From Geobacter sp. UBA5735 (GTDB lineage Bacteria > Desulfobacterota > Desulfuromonadia > Geobacterales > Geobacteraceae), in NCBI GenBank assembly GCA_002419385.1, contig DIFZ01000050.1:62001-126000 (forward strand): a DNA stretch of 64,000 nt. Direction: 5' to 3'. Position 1 is the stretch's first letter, and each line of letters starts with the position of its first letter. Positions 46,168 to 55,936 of this stretch are shown in pieces. Position numbers and translations under genes: made by a program. Under the pieces are notes generated by a model. The model was not told the origin of the DNA. It saw only the letters and a list, made by a program, of their open reading frames with translations, and ran no database searches.

Positions 46168-47034
46168 ATGGCAACCACCTGTACGGGCAACAAAAACATT
46201 CAGGGACATCCCTGTTTCAGCGGCAACCACAAGCAGAACGGGCGCATGCACCTTGCCGTCGCACCACGCTGCAACATCAAGTGCGGCTACTGCAGCCGCC
46301 GCCACGACTGTGCCAATGAATCCCGGCCCGGCGTCACCAGCAGGCTCCTGACACCGGTCGAGGCATTGGAAAAAGTGCGCGAGGTAATGGCAAACCCCAT
46401 TCTCGGCCCTATAATCAAGGTCGTGGGAATTGCCGGGCCCGGCGACCCGCTGGCGAACGACGAAACCTTCACCACCTTCCAGCTGATCGGGAAAGAGTTC
46501 CCCCACCTCGTGAAATGCATGAGCACCAACGGTCTTTTGCTGCCGGAAAAAATCCATGCCCTGGAAAGACTCGGGCTCCACAGCCTGACCGTGACGCTCA
46601 ATGCATTGGATCCCACTGTCGGCGCCAGGATATACCGGTACATTCGATATCACGGCAAACGATACTCCGGCGCGGAAGCTGCCCGCATACTCGTCGACAA
46701 CCAGCTGGAAGGCATACGGCTGGCCGCCGCATACGGCATGACCATCAAGGTGAACACTGTGCTCATCCCGGGGCTGAATGGGGATCAGGTGCGTCACATT
46801 GCCAGCAGGGTAAAGGATCTCGGAGCAACGGTCATGAATGTGATGCCCGTAATTCCCCAGGCAGAGTTCTCCGGCATAATCCCCCCTACGCCGGAGGAGC
46901 TGTCTGCAGTGCAGACCGTCATCGAACAGATCATCAGCCAGTTCAGGCACTGCAGGCGGTGCCGGGCGGATGCAGTCGGGCTGGTAGACGCTGAGAAACA
47001 GATCGCAGGCAAAAAATGCGTGGCAACCGCATAA
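46168..47034 (+). CDS. nifB: NifB, FeMo-cofactor core synthase (radical SAM, short form)
   Basis: A 288-residue radical-SAM enzyme that inserts carbide and fuses two 4Fe-4S units into NifB-co. The radical-SAM cysteines are C35, C39 and C42 in PRCNIKCGYCSRRHDC; HPCFS precedes them. The C-terminal NifX-like domain of longer NifBs is absent; it is encoded separately at 43628. The family C terminus QFRHCRRCRADAVGL is present. Its leader has an A1/G4 hexaloop and terminator. Confidence 0.95.
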   Translation: MATTCTGNKNIQGHPCFSGNHKQNGRMHLAVAPRCNIKCGYCSRRHDCANESRPGVTSRLLTPVEALEKVREVMANPILGPIIKVVGIAGPGDPLANDETFTTFQLIGKEFPHLVKCMSTNGLLLPEKIHALERLGLHSLTVTLNALDPTVGARIYRYIRYHGKRYSGAEAARILVDNQLEGIRLAAAYGMTIKVNTVLIPGLNGDQVRHIASRVKDLGATVMNVMPVIPQAEFSGIIPPTPEELSAVQTVIEQIISQFRHCRRCRADAVGLVDAEKQIAGKKCVATA

Positions 47035-47173
47035 TTTTACCCTTTAGAATTTCCGCAAACGTCCGATACATCCTCATGAGGAAAACGTCTCCCCTGAGGG
47101 AAACGACAAACGCGGTCAGCAGGCGGATGAACCCCGCATGCAGCCGGAAAATCTGACAAATAAGGAGATTTCT

Positions 47174-49201
47174 ATGGGTTTCTTGGGGTTCGGGAAGAAG
47201 CGTACTGTCGTGTCCGGTGCCATGGCTTTCCAATGCAGCGCTGCGTCGCTTTTGGCAGAACTGGAAAAGGTTCGCACAACTCCAACCTTTGTCAGTGCAT
47301 ATGTATCACCTCATATCGACATCGACCAGGTTGCCAGGGTCCTGGCATCACGCTTTCGTGACGTTCCCATGATGATCTGTTCGACCGCCGGCGAACTGCA
47401 TGCCGATGCAAAAAAACTGTACTGCCCGACGGGCAACAGCTGGGATCGCGTGGTGGTCCAGTGCTTCGATTCTTCGCTGGTAGCTCAGGCAGAAGTTGTC
47501 GCTGTCCCACTCGGCTGTGAAGACCTTCGCAGGGGAAGCGTCGATACCGGTCTCAAGGATCGGGTCGCACGAATCGGCAAGGCCATAACAGATCTCAAAG
47601 TAACTATGGAAATCGACTATCGCAACACAATGGCATACGTGCTGTTCGACGGCCTGTCTGCCTCCGAATCGTTCTTCATGGAAGCCCTCTATGAGTCGGG
47701 GCGCTTCCCCTGCCTGTTCGTCGGCGGCTCAGCCGGAGGGAAATTCGACTTCCGCAACACCTGGCTTCACAACGGGAGAAAAAAGCTCGAAAACCATGCG
47801 CTGATCGCATTCATCAAGACTCCTCCCGGGGTACGCTTCGGCATTTTCAAGAGCCAGAATTTCGAGCCGGCAGGAAGCAGTTTCCACGTTCTTTCGGCTT
47901 CTGTGGAACAGCGTTACGTAACCCAGGTGGTTGATCGCACCGGGCATGTGAGCAATCTGACGGACGCCCTCTGCGAAACGCTTAACTGCTCTGCGAGCCA
48001 GCTTGAGGGAAAACTGGCTGATTACTCATTTGCCATAACCGTGGGCAAGGAATTGTTCGTACGTTCCATATCCCAACTCAATATGGACGCGGGCCGCGTG
48101 CATTTCTACTGCGATATCGCTCCGGGAGAGGAGCTGCAACTGGTGCGAAGGACCAGCCTGGTCAGCACTACGGAAAAAGATTTCAGGCAGTTCATGCAGG
48201 GCAAGCCCGGCAAACCCGCAGCAGGCATCCTCAATGACTGCATTTTGCGACGCCTTTGCAACGATCGCGAACTGTCGGATATGGGTCGGGTCATGCCGGA
48301 AACCGCCATTGCCGGATTTTCCACATTCGGCGAAATTCTCGGCCTGAATCTCAACCAGACCCTCACCGCCGTGTTCTTCTTCCATGTGCCCAAAGGCGAG
48401 CAGTTCCGGGATGAATATGTGGACAACTTTGTCGCACACTACGGTGAGTTCAAGGCATTTTTCCTCAGACGGCAGATTTCTAAGCTGAGCGGGTTGACCC
48501 AGGTGCTGATCAAACAGATCGAGGACTTCAAGTGCCAGCAGTTCGAGAGCCGTCTCGATGCCTCCGGCCTGGAACCCACCATGGCCAGGCTGTTCTGCGG
48601 GCTGAACGACCTCGGGCAGGCCCTGGACGAGGCGCACAGCCACCGGGAATCCATTGCCGGCCAGCTCGAATCGTGCGCAAACGACCTGTACGGATCGGTG
48701 GACGACCTGGCATCCCACATCGAGCAACAGGTGCAGGCGATACAGCAGCTCGGTGAGAACGTTTCCGGCCTTACCCAGCAGGCGACCATGTCCGCCGCAA
48801 ACGCCAGAGAGCTTGCAGATGCCAGCCTCCACATCCAGAGCGTGGTGGAGATCATTGAGCAGATTTCTGACCAGACAAACCTGTTGGCTCTCAATGCCGC
48901 CATTGAAGCGGCACGCGCAGGTGAAAGCGGACGCGGGTTTGCGGTGGTTGCCGACGAAGTGCGCAATCTTGCGGAAAAATCGCGGACGAGCGCCATGGAG
49001 ATCGGCACGAACATCTCGCGTCTGGCCACGGAAATCGGTACCGTTGCCAATGAAATCGAATCCCAGTCCAGTGACGTTGCGCGACTGTCTTCCCTGCTCG
49101 GAGTAATCGAGGAATCCAGCGGCAGAACTACGGAAACGGCTGTCCACACCAAAGGCGTGGCAGACACCTTGAAGAACCTTACCAGTGCAAGCCATTGCTG
49201 A
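47174..49201 (+). CDS. Cytoplasmic chemoreceptor with FIST sensory domain
   Basis: A 675-residue protein with no transmembrane segment. Residues 30-420 form FIST N and C domains (a presumed small-ligand, possibly amino-acid, sensor) and the C-terminal half is a methyl-accepting chemotaxis signalling domain: IIEQISDQTNLLALNAAIEAARAGE then GRGFAVVADEVRNLAEKS, the CheA/CheW-binding hairpin tip. It ends a few heptads after the tip and has no obvious C-terminal CheR tether. AAGGAGATTTCT precedes ATG 47174. It stops 14 bases before the convergent rSAM gene. Confidence 0.9.
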   Translation: MGFLGFGKKRTVVSGAMAFQCSAASLLAELEKVRTTPTFVSAYVSPHIDIDQVARVLASRFRDVPMMICSTAGELHADAKKLYCPTGNSWDRVVVQCFDSSLVAQAEVVAVPLGCEDLRRGSVDTGLKDRVARIGKAITDLKVTMEIDYRNTMAYVLFDGLSASESFFMEALYESGRFPCLFVGGSAGGKFDFRNTWLHNGRKKLENHALIAFIKTPPGVRFGIFKSQNFEPAGSSFHVLSASVEQRYVTQVVDRTGHVSNLTDALCETLNCSASQLEGKLADYSFAITVGKELFVRSISQLNMDAGRVHFYCDIAPGEELQLVRRTSLVSTTEKDFRQFMQGKPGKPAAGILNDCILRRLCNDRELSDMGRVMPETAIAGFSTFGEILGLNLNQTLTAVFFFHVPKGEQFRDEYVDNFVAHYGEFKAFFLRRQISKLSGLTQVLIKQIEDFKCQQFESRLDASGLEPTMARLFCGLNDLGQALDEAHSHRESIAGQLESCANDLYGSVDDLASHIEQQVQAIQQLGENVSGLTQQATMSAANARELADASLHIQSVVEIIEQISDQTNLLALNAAIEAARAGESGRGFAVVADEVRNLAEKSRTSAMEIGTNISRLATEIGTVANEIESQSSDVARLSSLLGVIEESSGRTTETAVHTKGVADTLKNLTSASHC

Positions 49202-49215
49202 GGATCGCGAACGCT

Positions 49216-50517
49216 CTACAGACGTTTCTTGCGGAGATACTTGATATCCTGAAGAATAAACTCCTCCAATACGGCATCGAAATAGCTCCTGCGGCATTCC
49301 ACATCATCAATGGAACCTGTCCGCAGGAGTCTCAAGAAGCGGCAGCCGCCGAAACAGAGGGGAAGATATGCGCAGTCACGGCACTGGTCCTTCTTCCAGA
49401 CATCAAGGTTGTGTGACGTGCCATAATCGTTGCAGCCGCTTTCCAGGTGGCCCGCTTCAAGCCCCCGGCACCCGATGAATGCCGGGCATTTATAGAGAAC
49501 CCCGTCGTAGTTGACAACCAGATTGTCCCGCAACTCGATCATGCAGATCGTCGGCGCAACCCTGGGGGTGAAGAACCCCCGCCGCAGGATCTCTTCCCTG
49601 AGGAAGACACTTGCCTCCAGAAGCCACGGTTCATCGTCGGATACGCATCCTTCGGAGAACTCGGGAGAGAGGTGCGTTCCCAGCGTTTTCGAAACCGGCG
49701 AAAACAGCACGTGGGATATCCGATCCGGTGTCAAGCCGTTGGCACTCAGCGTGTCCAGGAGTTGCGGAAAGGAGCGGTAGCTTTCCCTCGTGTAATTGCC
49801 GCCGATCCCGATTCTGATGAGGTCGCTGACCTCCGACATGTTGCGGATGATTACATCGAAGCTGCCTGTTCCCGAGAGAAATGGACGATAGCGGTCATGG
49901 TTTTCCCGAGGGCCGTCCAGGGTGATTCTGGCGCTTATGAGGCCGACCGGAACAAGTTGCGAAACCGCGGCCCGGGTAAGCAGCGTGCCGTTCGTCACCA
50001 GAGTGAATTCATAGCGCCGCCCTTCCCGTTCCGCCAGCGACTTCAACGTGCCGGATATGTCCCTGATCCGGTCTGCACTGAGCAGCGGCTCTCCACCGTA
50101 GTAATCGACCAGCAGATCCTTGCCCCGGGCCAGATACTCTCCCCCCGCGAACCGGACCAGCAGTTCCCCGGTAGCAGAGCTCATGTAGTGACTCCCCCGT
50201 TGCGCGCCTTCATAGCAATAGGTGCACGCCAGGTTGCAGTCCAGATTCATGACAACCGTCAGCACAGCCCTTGAGCTGCGCCGGTTGGCTTCTTCAATGG
50301 CAGCCATCATCTCCTGGCGCTCTTCATCGCTGTCGTGAACGAGGAAACCGTTTCGGTCCAGTGTCTCCTGCTCCTTGTCCGTAAGAGATCCATCCTCTAT
50401 CGCTGCCAACAGTGCTTTCGGCACCAGTAACTTGGCAAAGCTCCGGGTGGAAAACAGCAGCAACCGCCCGGGATTGTCCCGACAGGGGAATATTTTTACA
50501 TAGCTGGAAAGTCGCAT
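49216..50517 (-). CDS. Radical SAM/SPASM peptide maturase (geopeptide type)
   Basis: A 433-residue enzyme of the peptide-modifying radical-SAM group. CNLACTYC at 94-101 is the CxxxCxxC cluster motif; DYYGGEPLL follows as the SAM-contact strand. The C terminus is a SPASM domain with CPAFIGCRG, CNDYG, CRDCAYLPLCFGGC and a final C, the ligands of auxiliary clusters. The family name geopeptide maturase rests on the neighbouring 34-residue peptide and on Geobacter-type context. The product likely crosslinks or oxidises the peptide encoded at 50579-50683; exact chemistry unknown. Confidence 0.85.
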   Translation of the reverse strand: MRLSSYVKIFPCRDNPGRLLLFSTRSFAKLLVPKALLAAIEDGSLTDKEQETLDRNGFLVHDSDEERQEMMAAIEEANRRSSRAVLTVVMNLDCNLACTYCYEGAQRGSHYMSSATGELLVRFAGGEYLARGKDLLVDYYGGEPLLSADRIRDISGTLKSLAEREGRRYEFTLVTNGTLLTRAAVSQLVPVGLISARITLDGPRENHDRYRPFLSGTGSFDVIIRNMSEVSDLIRIGIGGNYTRESYRSFPQLLDTLSANGLTPDRISHVLFSPVSKTLGTHLSPEFSEGCVSDDEPWLLEASVFLREEILRRGFFTPRVAPTICMIELRDNLVVNYDGVLYKCPAFIGCRGLEAGHLESGCNDYGTSHNLDVWKKDQCRDCAYLPLCFGGCRFLRLLRTGSIDDVECRRSYFDAVLEEFILQDIKYLRKKRL

Positions 50518-50523
50518 TTTGGC

Positions 50524-50556
50524 AAAAAAAAGGGGGTCAGACCCGACCCCCTTGGA
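50524..50556 (-). terminator. Partial terminator between peptide gene and maturase
   Basis: AAGGGGGTC-GGGTCT-GACCCCCTT with eight T residues after it lies downstream of the precursor peptide and upstream of the maturase start. Leaky termination there would give much more peptide than enzyme. Confidence 0.8.
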
Positions 50557-50578
50557 AATTATGTGTTATTGTGGAAAC

Positions 50579-50683
50579 CTACCCTCTCCACGGCAAATAC
50601 AGCAGTCCGCAACATCCTGCCCAATCGGGACCGATTGGTTCGTCCGTTCCTTTTTCAAGGACAATGATTTCTTCCCGTTCCAT
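50579..50683 (-). CDS. Geopeptide-type RiPP precursor (34 residues)
   Basis: The peptide starts MEREEIIVLEKGTDEPIG and ends PDWAGCCGLLYLPWRG. It has an acidic, leader-like first part and a Gly/Cys/Trp-rich core with two adjacent cysteines and two tryptophans, typical substrates for radical-SAM crosslinking. AAGAGGAGGT lies six bases before the ATG at 50683. It is located right before the maturase, the normal layout of such loci. It is too short for routine ORF calling. Confidence 0.78.
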   Translation of the reverse strand: MEREEIIVLEKGTDEPIGPDWAGCCGLLYLPWRG

Positions 50684-50933
50684 GGTGTACCTCCTCTTTC
50701 GGTTTCTCGCGATGGTGCGATGAAGCCAAGGTTCTTCCGCCTACGAAGACAATAAGCGGATCCGTTACCGCGCGCCGGAATTCTGCACAATCGATCGTTC
50801 AGGCAATGCACTGCAGGCATCGACACGAGGGCCCCTTTTTAGCATGCACTTATCATGCCATCTAATCACAACCATTGGGATAAAACTATTCAACCAGCAG
50901 CCTGTCGGAGTTGTTCATGTTTTCGTTCAGCAA

Positions 50934-52868
50934 TCAGAAATGAAACCGTATGCCCCCTTCCACCCAGCGGCCGGTGTTACGAAAAATGTCTCTGAAATAC
51001 TGGGCGCCCTTGAAAATATTGCGGGCCGAGAAAAAGATTTCCATCGACTGATATTCGGAGGAATAAATCTTTTTGGCCAGATAGAGATCCCAGGTCATCG
51101 AACTGTGCGTTACATATACGTCAGGATTTACGTCCCAGCTAATGAAGTGTCCCTTGAGTGTAGCACGGAAGCTTTTCCTGTCATCGTACTGGATTCCCAC
51201 ATCCCACGTATACTGCGGCATGTTGGGCACTCCGTCTCCTGTCAACCGATCGGTGCTGTCAAGCAGCGCATAGCCGAGAGAAAGAGAGGTATTGTAGAGG
51301 GGCATGGTCTTCAGCTCCACCTCGAGCCCTTGACGGCGCTGCTTGCCGACATTCACCCACATCCTGTTATCGTCATCGGGATTGTCAGGAGTGTCATCCG
51401 GCAGACTCACCGTATCGATCACATCACTGATATCATGCCGGAACAGGCTGGTTTTGAACCAGAAATAGCGGAAAAACGTCGTTTCCAGCCCCACGACATA
51501 GGACCAGATTTTCTCCATTTTCAAGTCTGGGTTGGTAATGATGTTCACTCCGTTGCCGAAAGTTGAGGACAAAAACGGCGTATTGAACCCTCTGGCAACA
51601 TAGGCCCTCAGTATCGTGTTCTCCGCCGGCGCAAAGGTAACACCCAGACTCGGGCTCCAGAAATCACCGTTGGTGTTGGTGTGATCGAAACGAAGTCCGG
51701 GAGTGACTGAAAACTTTCCCAGGGTCAGCGAGTCGTTTACGTAGACCGCCCATTTATCCTGCCGCTGTTTCCCGCCCTCGATGTTGGGGGATTTCAAACG
51801 GGCCGTGTCGAAATCGGTCCCGACCACCATTTCATGCAACCGCTGGGTCCATACCAGTTTCGCGCTGCCGCCAAAACCGGCATCGCTCCCTTCCTTCTTC
51901 GAATCAATCTCCAACCCGAAGGGTTCTATGATTGTTTTCTGGGACAACACGGTGTCCTGCCAAAGAGCCCTGAGGGAAACATTGAGCGCGAGACCTCTGG
52001 CAACCTGGTAATCAAGACCGAGAGTTGTGAAAAGATTTTCATTCTTGCTGTCAATCGTCCCTACCAGCTCAGCACCCAATTCCGGTATCTGCTCACGAAA
52101 AGCACCCACCTGCCTGACGCCTCTGGTATACCCGAGTGTGAAAGCAACCACTGCTTTCTCAGAACATGAGTACTTCAGTTTCGTATAGAAATTGCCGCCA
52201 TGGTAGCCGTTATAGGGCAGCAGGCCATCAGTGAGCATTCCGCCGCCGGAAAGATAGTAACCGAAACCTCCCTTCCCGCCGGAGATCTCCAACCGGTAAT
52301 CACCGGTATTCCGCTCACCGATGGAAGCGGAAAGCATGCCGCCGAATTCCCGCGTGTCATCAGGCGATCTGGTGATGACATTGATGACTCCGCCAAGGGA
52401 GGACCCCCAGGAGGAAGACGCCGGCCCCTTTATGATCTCGATCCGTTCGATGATCTGGACCGGGACCAGCCCCAGATCCGGCGTTGACTCGCTCAGGTTG
52501 TTCATGGCGACTCCGTCGATCATGAGGAGCACATGCCACGGCTGGGACCCCTGGATCATGCCGTTCACGTAGCTTCCCGGGCTGCCCTGATCGAACAGTT
52601 GCAGCCCGGTGACATAGACGAGGGCGTCCGCAAGGGTATGCGCATTAAGCGCCTTAATATCATCGGCTGTAATGACGGTCACGTTTTCTGCAACCTGAGA
52701 AATGGACTTGGGATAGCGGGTCGGAGTGACGATGATGTCATCCTCGTCATAGAACATTTTCAGGGTGGACATGTCCCGTTCGCCTTCTGCAAACCCTCGG
52801 TTAACGCCAGAGGGAAGGCAAAAAAACAAAAACAAGAAGAAAGTTGTCTTAAGGAAATATTTATGCAT
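50934..52868 (-). CDS. TonB-dependent outer-membrane receptor
   Basis: A 644-residue exported protein with a signal peptide (to about residue 27). The plug domain (about 40-160) includes IIVTPTRYPKSISQVAENVTVIT, VLLMIDGVAMNN and GVINVITRSP; the remaining beta-barrel ends in VEGGIRFHF with a terminal Phe. Such receptors import cobalamin, siderophore or metal complexes. It is divergent from a substrate-binding protein and kinase at 53024-55911; together they may be one uptake-sensing unit. Confidence 0.92.
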   Translation of the reverse strand: MHKYFLKTTFFLFLFFCLPSGVNRGFAEGERDMSTLKMFYDEDDIIVTPTRYPKSISQVAENVTVITADDIKALNAHTLADALVYVTGLQLFDQGSPGSYVNGMIQGSQPWHVLLMIDGVAMNNLSESTPDLGLVPVQIIERIEIIKGPASSSWGSSLGGVINVITRSPDDTREFGGMLSASIGERNTGDYRLEISGGKGGFGYYLSGGGMLTDGLLPYNGYHGGNFYTKLKYSCSEKAVVAFTLGYTRGVRQVGAFREQIPELGAELVGTIDSKNENLFTTLGLDYQVARGLALNVSLRALWQDTVLSQKTIIEPFGLEIDSKKEGSDAGFGGSAKLVWTQRLHEMVVGTDFDTARLKSPNIEGGKQRQDKWAVYVNDSLTLGKFSVTPGLRFDHTNTNGDFWSPSLGVTFAPAENTILRAYVARGFNTPFLSSTFGNGVNIITNPDLKMEKIWSYVVGLETTFFRYFWFKTSLFRHDISDVIDTVSLPDDTPDNPDDDNRMWVNVGKQRRQGLEVELKTMPLYNTSLSLGYALLDSTDRLTGDGVPNMPQYTWDVGIQYDDRKSFRATLKGHFISWDVNPDVYVTHSSMTWDLYLAKKIYSSEYQSMEIFFSARNIFKGAQYFRDIFRNTGRWVEGGIRFHF

Positions 52869-53023
52869 AATCTAAATATATTCTCAGTAAACCATGCTCA
52901 GACAAACAACTTCAGGTTGACTTCGTCATTTTAATAAACCCTGGACATGTAACTGAAAAGAATGTGTGGCATACTGATGATAAGTTTACAAATGAAGATC
53001 GATTTGTCCATTCAGAGATTACC

Positions 53024-53926
53024 ATGAAATTGCTTTGCATACATTTTTTTGTCATGGTATCCATCATGCTCGCCGGTTCGTCCCATGCATGGGACGTTCT
53101 CGTTGTGCAGAATTACCGGACAAAGCCCTATAGCGAAGTGATCCGGGGTTTTAAGGCTGCATCGTCAGCAAGGACTACGGAACTGGTCATGTCGGAAATG
53201 AATGGTGCCGAAGCCCTCCGGGAAATTCGGAAACGACGCCCTGACCTCATTCTGGCAATCGGCATGGATTCTCTCCTGACAGTCAAGAAAATCAATGACA
53301 TACCAATTGTTTACTGCATGGTTCTCAGCCCTGAAACGGTCCTTGGGGATGAAAAGAACATAACCGGCATCAGCATGAACATCCCTCCGGAAAAATATCT
53401 CTCAACCCTGTTGAAAGCCTTGCCTCACCTGAAGAAGATCGGTCTCGTCTACAATCCGCGCAAAACAGGCACTATCGTCGACAAAACCCATCCTGCCGCT
53501 GAAAAAATGGGGATTCGCCTGACAGCCCTCAAAGCGGAAAGGGCCAGGGACCTGCCGCGCATGCTGGAAAGCCTTCCCGATGGGCTGGACGCATACTGGA
53601 TGCTTCCTGACAGTACGTTTACAGCCCCGGAAGCCGTGGAAGCCCTGATTTTCTATTCCATGCGCAGCAGGGTGCCGATTTTCACCTTTTCCGAAAAATA
53701 TCTCCGGATGGGGGCGTTTCTGTCCCTTGACCTCGATGCTTATGAACTGGGAAAACAGGCAGGGGAATTATCTGACAAGGTAAAGTCCGGAGTGGAAGTG
53801 GCCGCCATTCCCAGAACTGATGCCGAAATAGCAGTCCCTACGATAAATCGGACCATCGCAGCAAAGCTCGGAATCGTCCTGAACAGCAGTTCCCTGAAAA
53901 AATTCCGTTTTCTGAACAAAGAGTAA
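53024..53926 (+). CDS. ABC-type substrate-binding protein (orphan)
   Basis: A 300-residue periplasmic protein with a signal peptide (MKLLCIHFFVMVSIMLAG) and the two-lobed fold of the tryptophan/tyrosine-type (ABC_sub_bind) group: RRPDLILAIGMDS, NIPPEKYLSTLLKALPHLKKIGLVYNP and YLRMGAFLSLDLDAYELGKQAGEL. No permease or ATPase is adjacent, so it probably serves the kinase that follows. It is nine bases upstream of the kinase start. The ATG at 53024 starts the signal peptide; the longer frame to 52964 is not needed. Confidence 0.87.
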   Translation: MKLLCIHFFVMVSIMLAGSSHAWDVLVVQNYRTKPYSEVIRGFKAASSARTTELVMSEMNGAEALREIRKRRPDLILAIGMDSLLTVKKINDIPIVYCMVLSPETVLGDEKNITGISMNIPPEKYLSTLLKALPHLKKIGLVYNPRKTGTIVDKTHPAAEKMGIRLTALKAERARDLPRMLESLPDGLDAYWMLPDSTFTAPEAVEALIFYSMRSRVPIFTFSEKYLRMGAFLSLDLDAYELGKQAGELSDKVKSGVEVAAIPRTDAEIAVPTINRTIAAKLGIVLNSSSLKKFRFLNKE

Positions 53927-53934
53927 CCATATCC

Positions 53935-55911
53935 ATGAAATTAATGAATTATCTGACATTGCCGGCAAAGAGTTTCACGACCAAGATATTCCTGGCCCTT
54001 GCTCTTTCGACGGTCTTCATATCTGTGGCATTCACTGCTTTTTTCATCCATTACGAACGGAAAAACATGATGGAAACGCTGCTCAACAAGGGCGGTCTTT
54101 TGGCCAAACAGCTGGCTGAAAGCTCCAGGATCGGGGTTTTTGCCGAAAACACGGCACTTTTGAGCGATCCGATCAACTCTGTAATGAGCGAGAAAGAGTC
54201 CCTTGCAGCCAGGATCTTTACCCGCAAGGGAAAACTGCTTGGCAGCAGCACGTCATCCAGCCAGTCCGAAGGAAAGAAAACCGATTTCAAGCCTGACATC
54301 AGTGCTGACAACCTGAGCTTGTTGAGAGGCGGACAGCTGCCGTTTCACCGGCAGCGAGGAACACTCATAGAGTTCTGGGCGCCCGTCACATCCGCCAGCA
54401 TCTACTCTCCGAAGGATGCGCTCGTATTTACTGATGATCCTGAACAAACGCACGATCAAGCGATCGGATACGTTGCAGTCACCCTTGACACCTCCCCGAT
54501 GGATACGGCCTTCCGCGGTCTCCTGCTGAAAAGCATTGTCATGAGCATGGCATTTCTTGCCGTTGCCCTTGCCATTGCCTACTATTTCGCGAGAAACATC
54601 ACCAGGCCGCTCAACAGCCTCAAGGGGGGGGTCAACGCCATCGGCGCCGGTAAAGAGACGGCGAGAATGCCCATACAAACCGAAGATGAAATCGGGGAAC
54701 TCACCAGGGCATTCAACGACATGGCCGAAGCGCTGAGAATGCGCGAAGCCGAAAAAGAGCACCTTGCCGCACAACTGCAGCACGCACAGAAGATGGAAGC
54801 GATAGGCCAACTTGCGGGAGGAGTCGCACACGACTTCAACAATATCCTCTGTGCCATCATCGGCTTCGGCGCCCTTCTGGACATATCCATGTCGAAAACT
54901 GACCCTTCCCGCCACCATCTGGAACAAATTCTTTCCGCGGCAGACCGGGCGACAAGCCTGGTTCAGGGGCTTCTCGCTTTCAGCAGGAAACAGATCATCA
55001 ACCCGAAAGCCGTTGACCTCAACGACGTGGTCAGGAATATCGAAAGAATGATCACCAGGGTGGTAAGCGAAGACATCGAACTTTCCATCCGGCTGTCGGA
55101 AAAGAAACTGTACGTCTTCGTCGACACCGGCCAGATCGACCAGGTCCTCCTCAACCTCGTCACCAATGCCCGTGATGCAATGCCTCACGGAGGAAAGCTG
55201 ATCATCGAGACGGACGAGACGCTGCCCAACTCCGAAATCGAAGCGATGGCAGATGTTCTCCCGGGGACGTATTTTGCCCTGCTGAGCGTGTCGGACACAG
55301 GGACCGGCATAGAACGTGAAACACAGGAAAAGATATTTGAACCTTTTTTCACGACAAAAGAAGTGGGAAAAGGCACGGGGCTCGGCCTTTCCATGGCATA
55401 CGGCATAGTCAGGCAGCACAACGGCCATATCACCATGACCAGCGAAATCGGGAAAGGGACATCGTTCCGCATCTACCTGCCGCTTGCTTCATACGAATCC
55501 CTCCCCCCCCACCTCATCGAATCGCCGGCAGCCCCCGTGTCCGGAACCGAAACCTTGCTGGTGGTCGAAGACAACCAGGAGGTCAGAAACCTGAACCGAC
55601 TGGTCCTGGAAACGTTCGGCTACCGGGTGATCGAGGCGGTCGACGGGGAGGAAGCGGTTGCCCGCTTCAGAGAACACCATGATGAAATCGACATGATCGT
55701 GATGGATGTCGTCATGCCCAGGCTGAACGGTCGGCAGGCTTATATCGAGATCAGCAAGATCCGTCCAGAGGTAAAAGTTCTTTTCATGAGCGGGTATGCT
55801 CCGGATTTCATAGAGTCGAAAGGAATCGCAACAGAGGGCTTCACCTTCATCAACAAACCAGTGGCGCCCATGGATCTGTTGAAGACCATTCGGGAAATCC
55901 TTGACTCCTGA
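53935..55911 (+). CDS. Hybrid sensor histidine kinase with HAMP and receiver domains
   Basis: A 658-residue inner-membrane kinase: TM1 (about 18-38), a periplasmic region, TM2 (about 200-220), a HAMP domain, then the kinase core with phospho-acceptor H299 in GGVAHDFNNIL, N box NLVTNARDAMP and G boxes DTGTGIE / GKGTGLGLSMA. The receiver has D591 in IVMDVVMPRLNG. The architecture and core are close to the PAS kinase at 13375. Coding with the substrate-binding protein (8-bp gap) suggests that it senses the protein's ligand in the periplasm. Confidence 0.92.
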   Translation: MKLMNYLTLPAKSFTTKIFLALALSTVFISVAFTAFFIHYERKNMMETLLNKGGLLAKQLAESSRIGVFAENTALLSDPINSVMSEKESLAARIFTRKGKLLGSSTSSSQSEGKKTDFKPDISADNLSLLRGGQLPFHRQRGTLIEFWAPVTSASIYSPKDALVFTDDPEQTHDQAIGYVAVTLDTSPMDTAFRGLLLKSIVMSMAFLAVALAIAYYFARNITRPLNSLKGGVNAIGAGKETARMPIQTEDEIGELTRAFNDMAEALRMREAEKEHLAAQLQHAQKMEAIGQLAGGVAHDFNNILCAIIGFGALLDISMSKTDPSRHHLEQILSAADRATSLVQGLLAFSRKQIINPKAVDLNDVVRNIERMITRVVSEDIELSIRLSEKKLYVFVDTGQIDQVLLNLVTNARDAMPHGGKLIIETDETLPNSEIEAMADVLPGTYFALLSVSDTGTGIERETQEKIFEPFFTTKEVGKGTGLGLSMAYGIVRQHNGHITMTSEIGKGTSFRIYLPLASYESLPPHLIESPAAPVSGTETLLVVEDNQEVRNLNRLVLETFGYRVIEAVDGEEAVARFREHHDEIDMIVMDVVMPRLNGRQAYIEISKIRPEVKVLFMSGYAPDFIESKGIATEGFTFINKPVAPMDLLKTIREILDS

Positions 55912-55936
55912 CAGGAATTCAGGATATTGGATATCT

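Noticed and set aside
48026..49297. A 423-codon open frame on the minus strand
   Set aside because: Mirror of the FIST chemoreceptor, and it overlaps the rSAM gene end.
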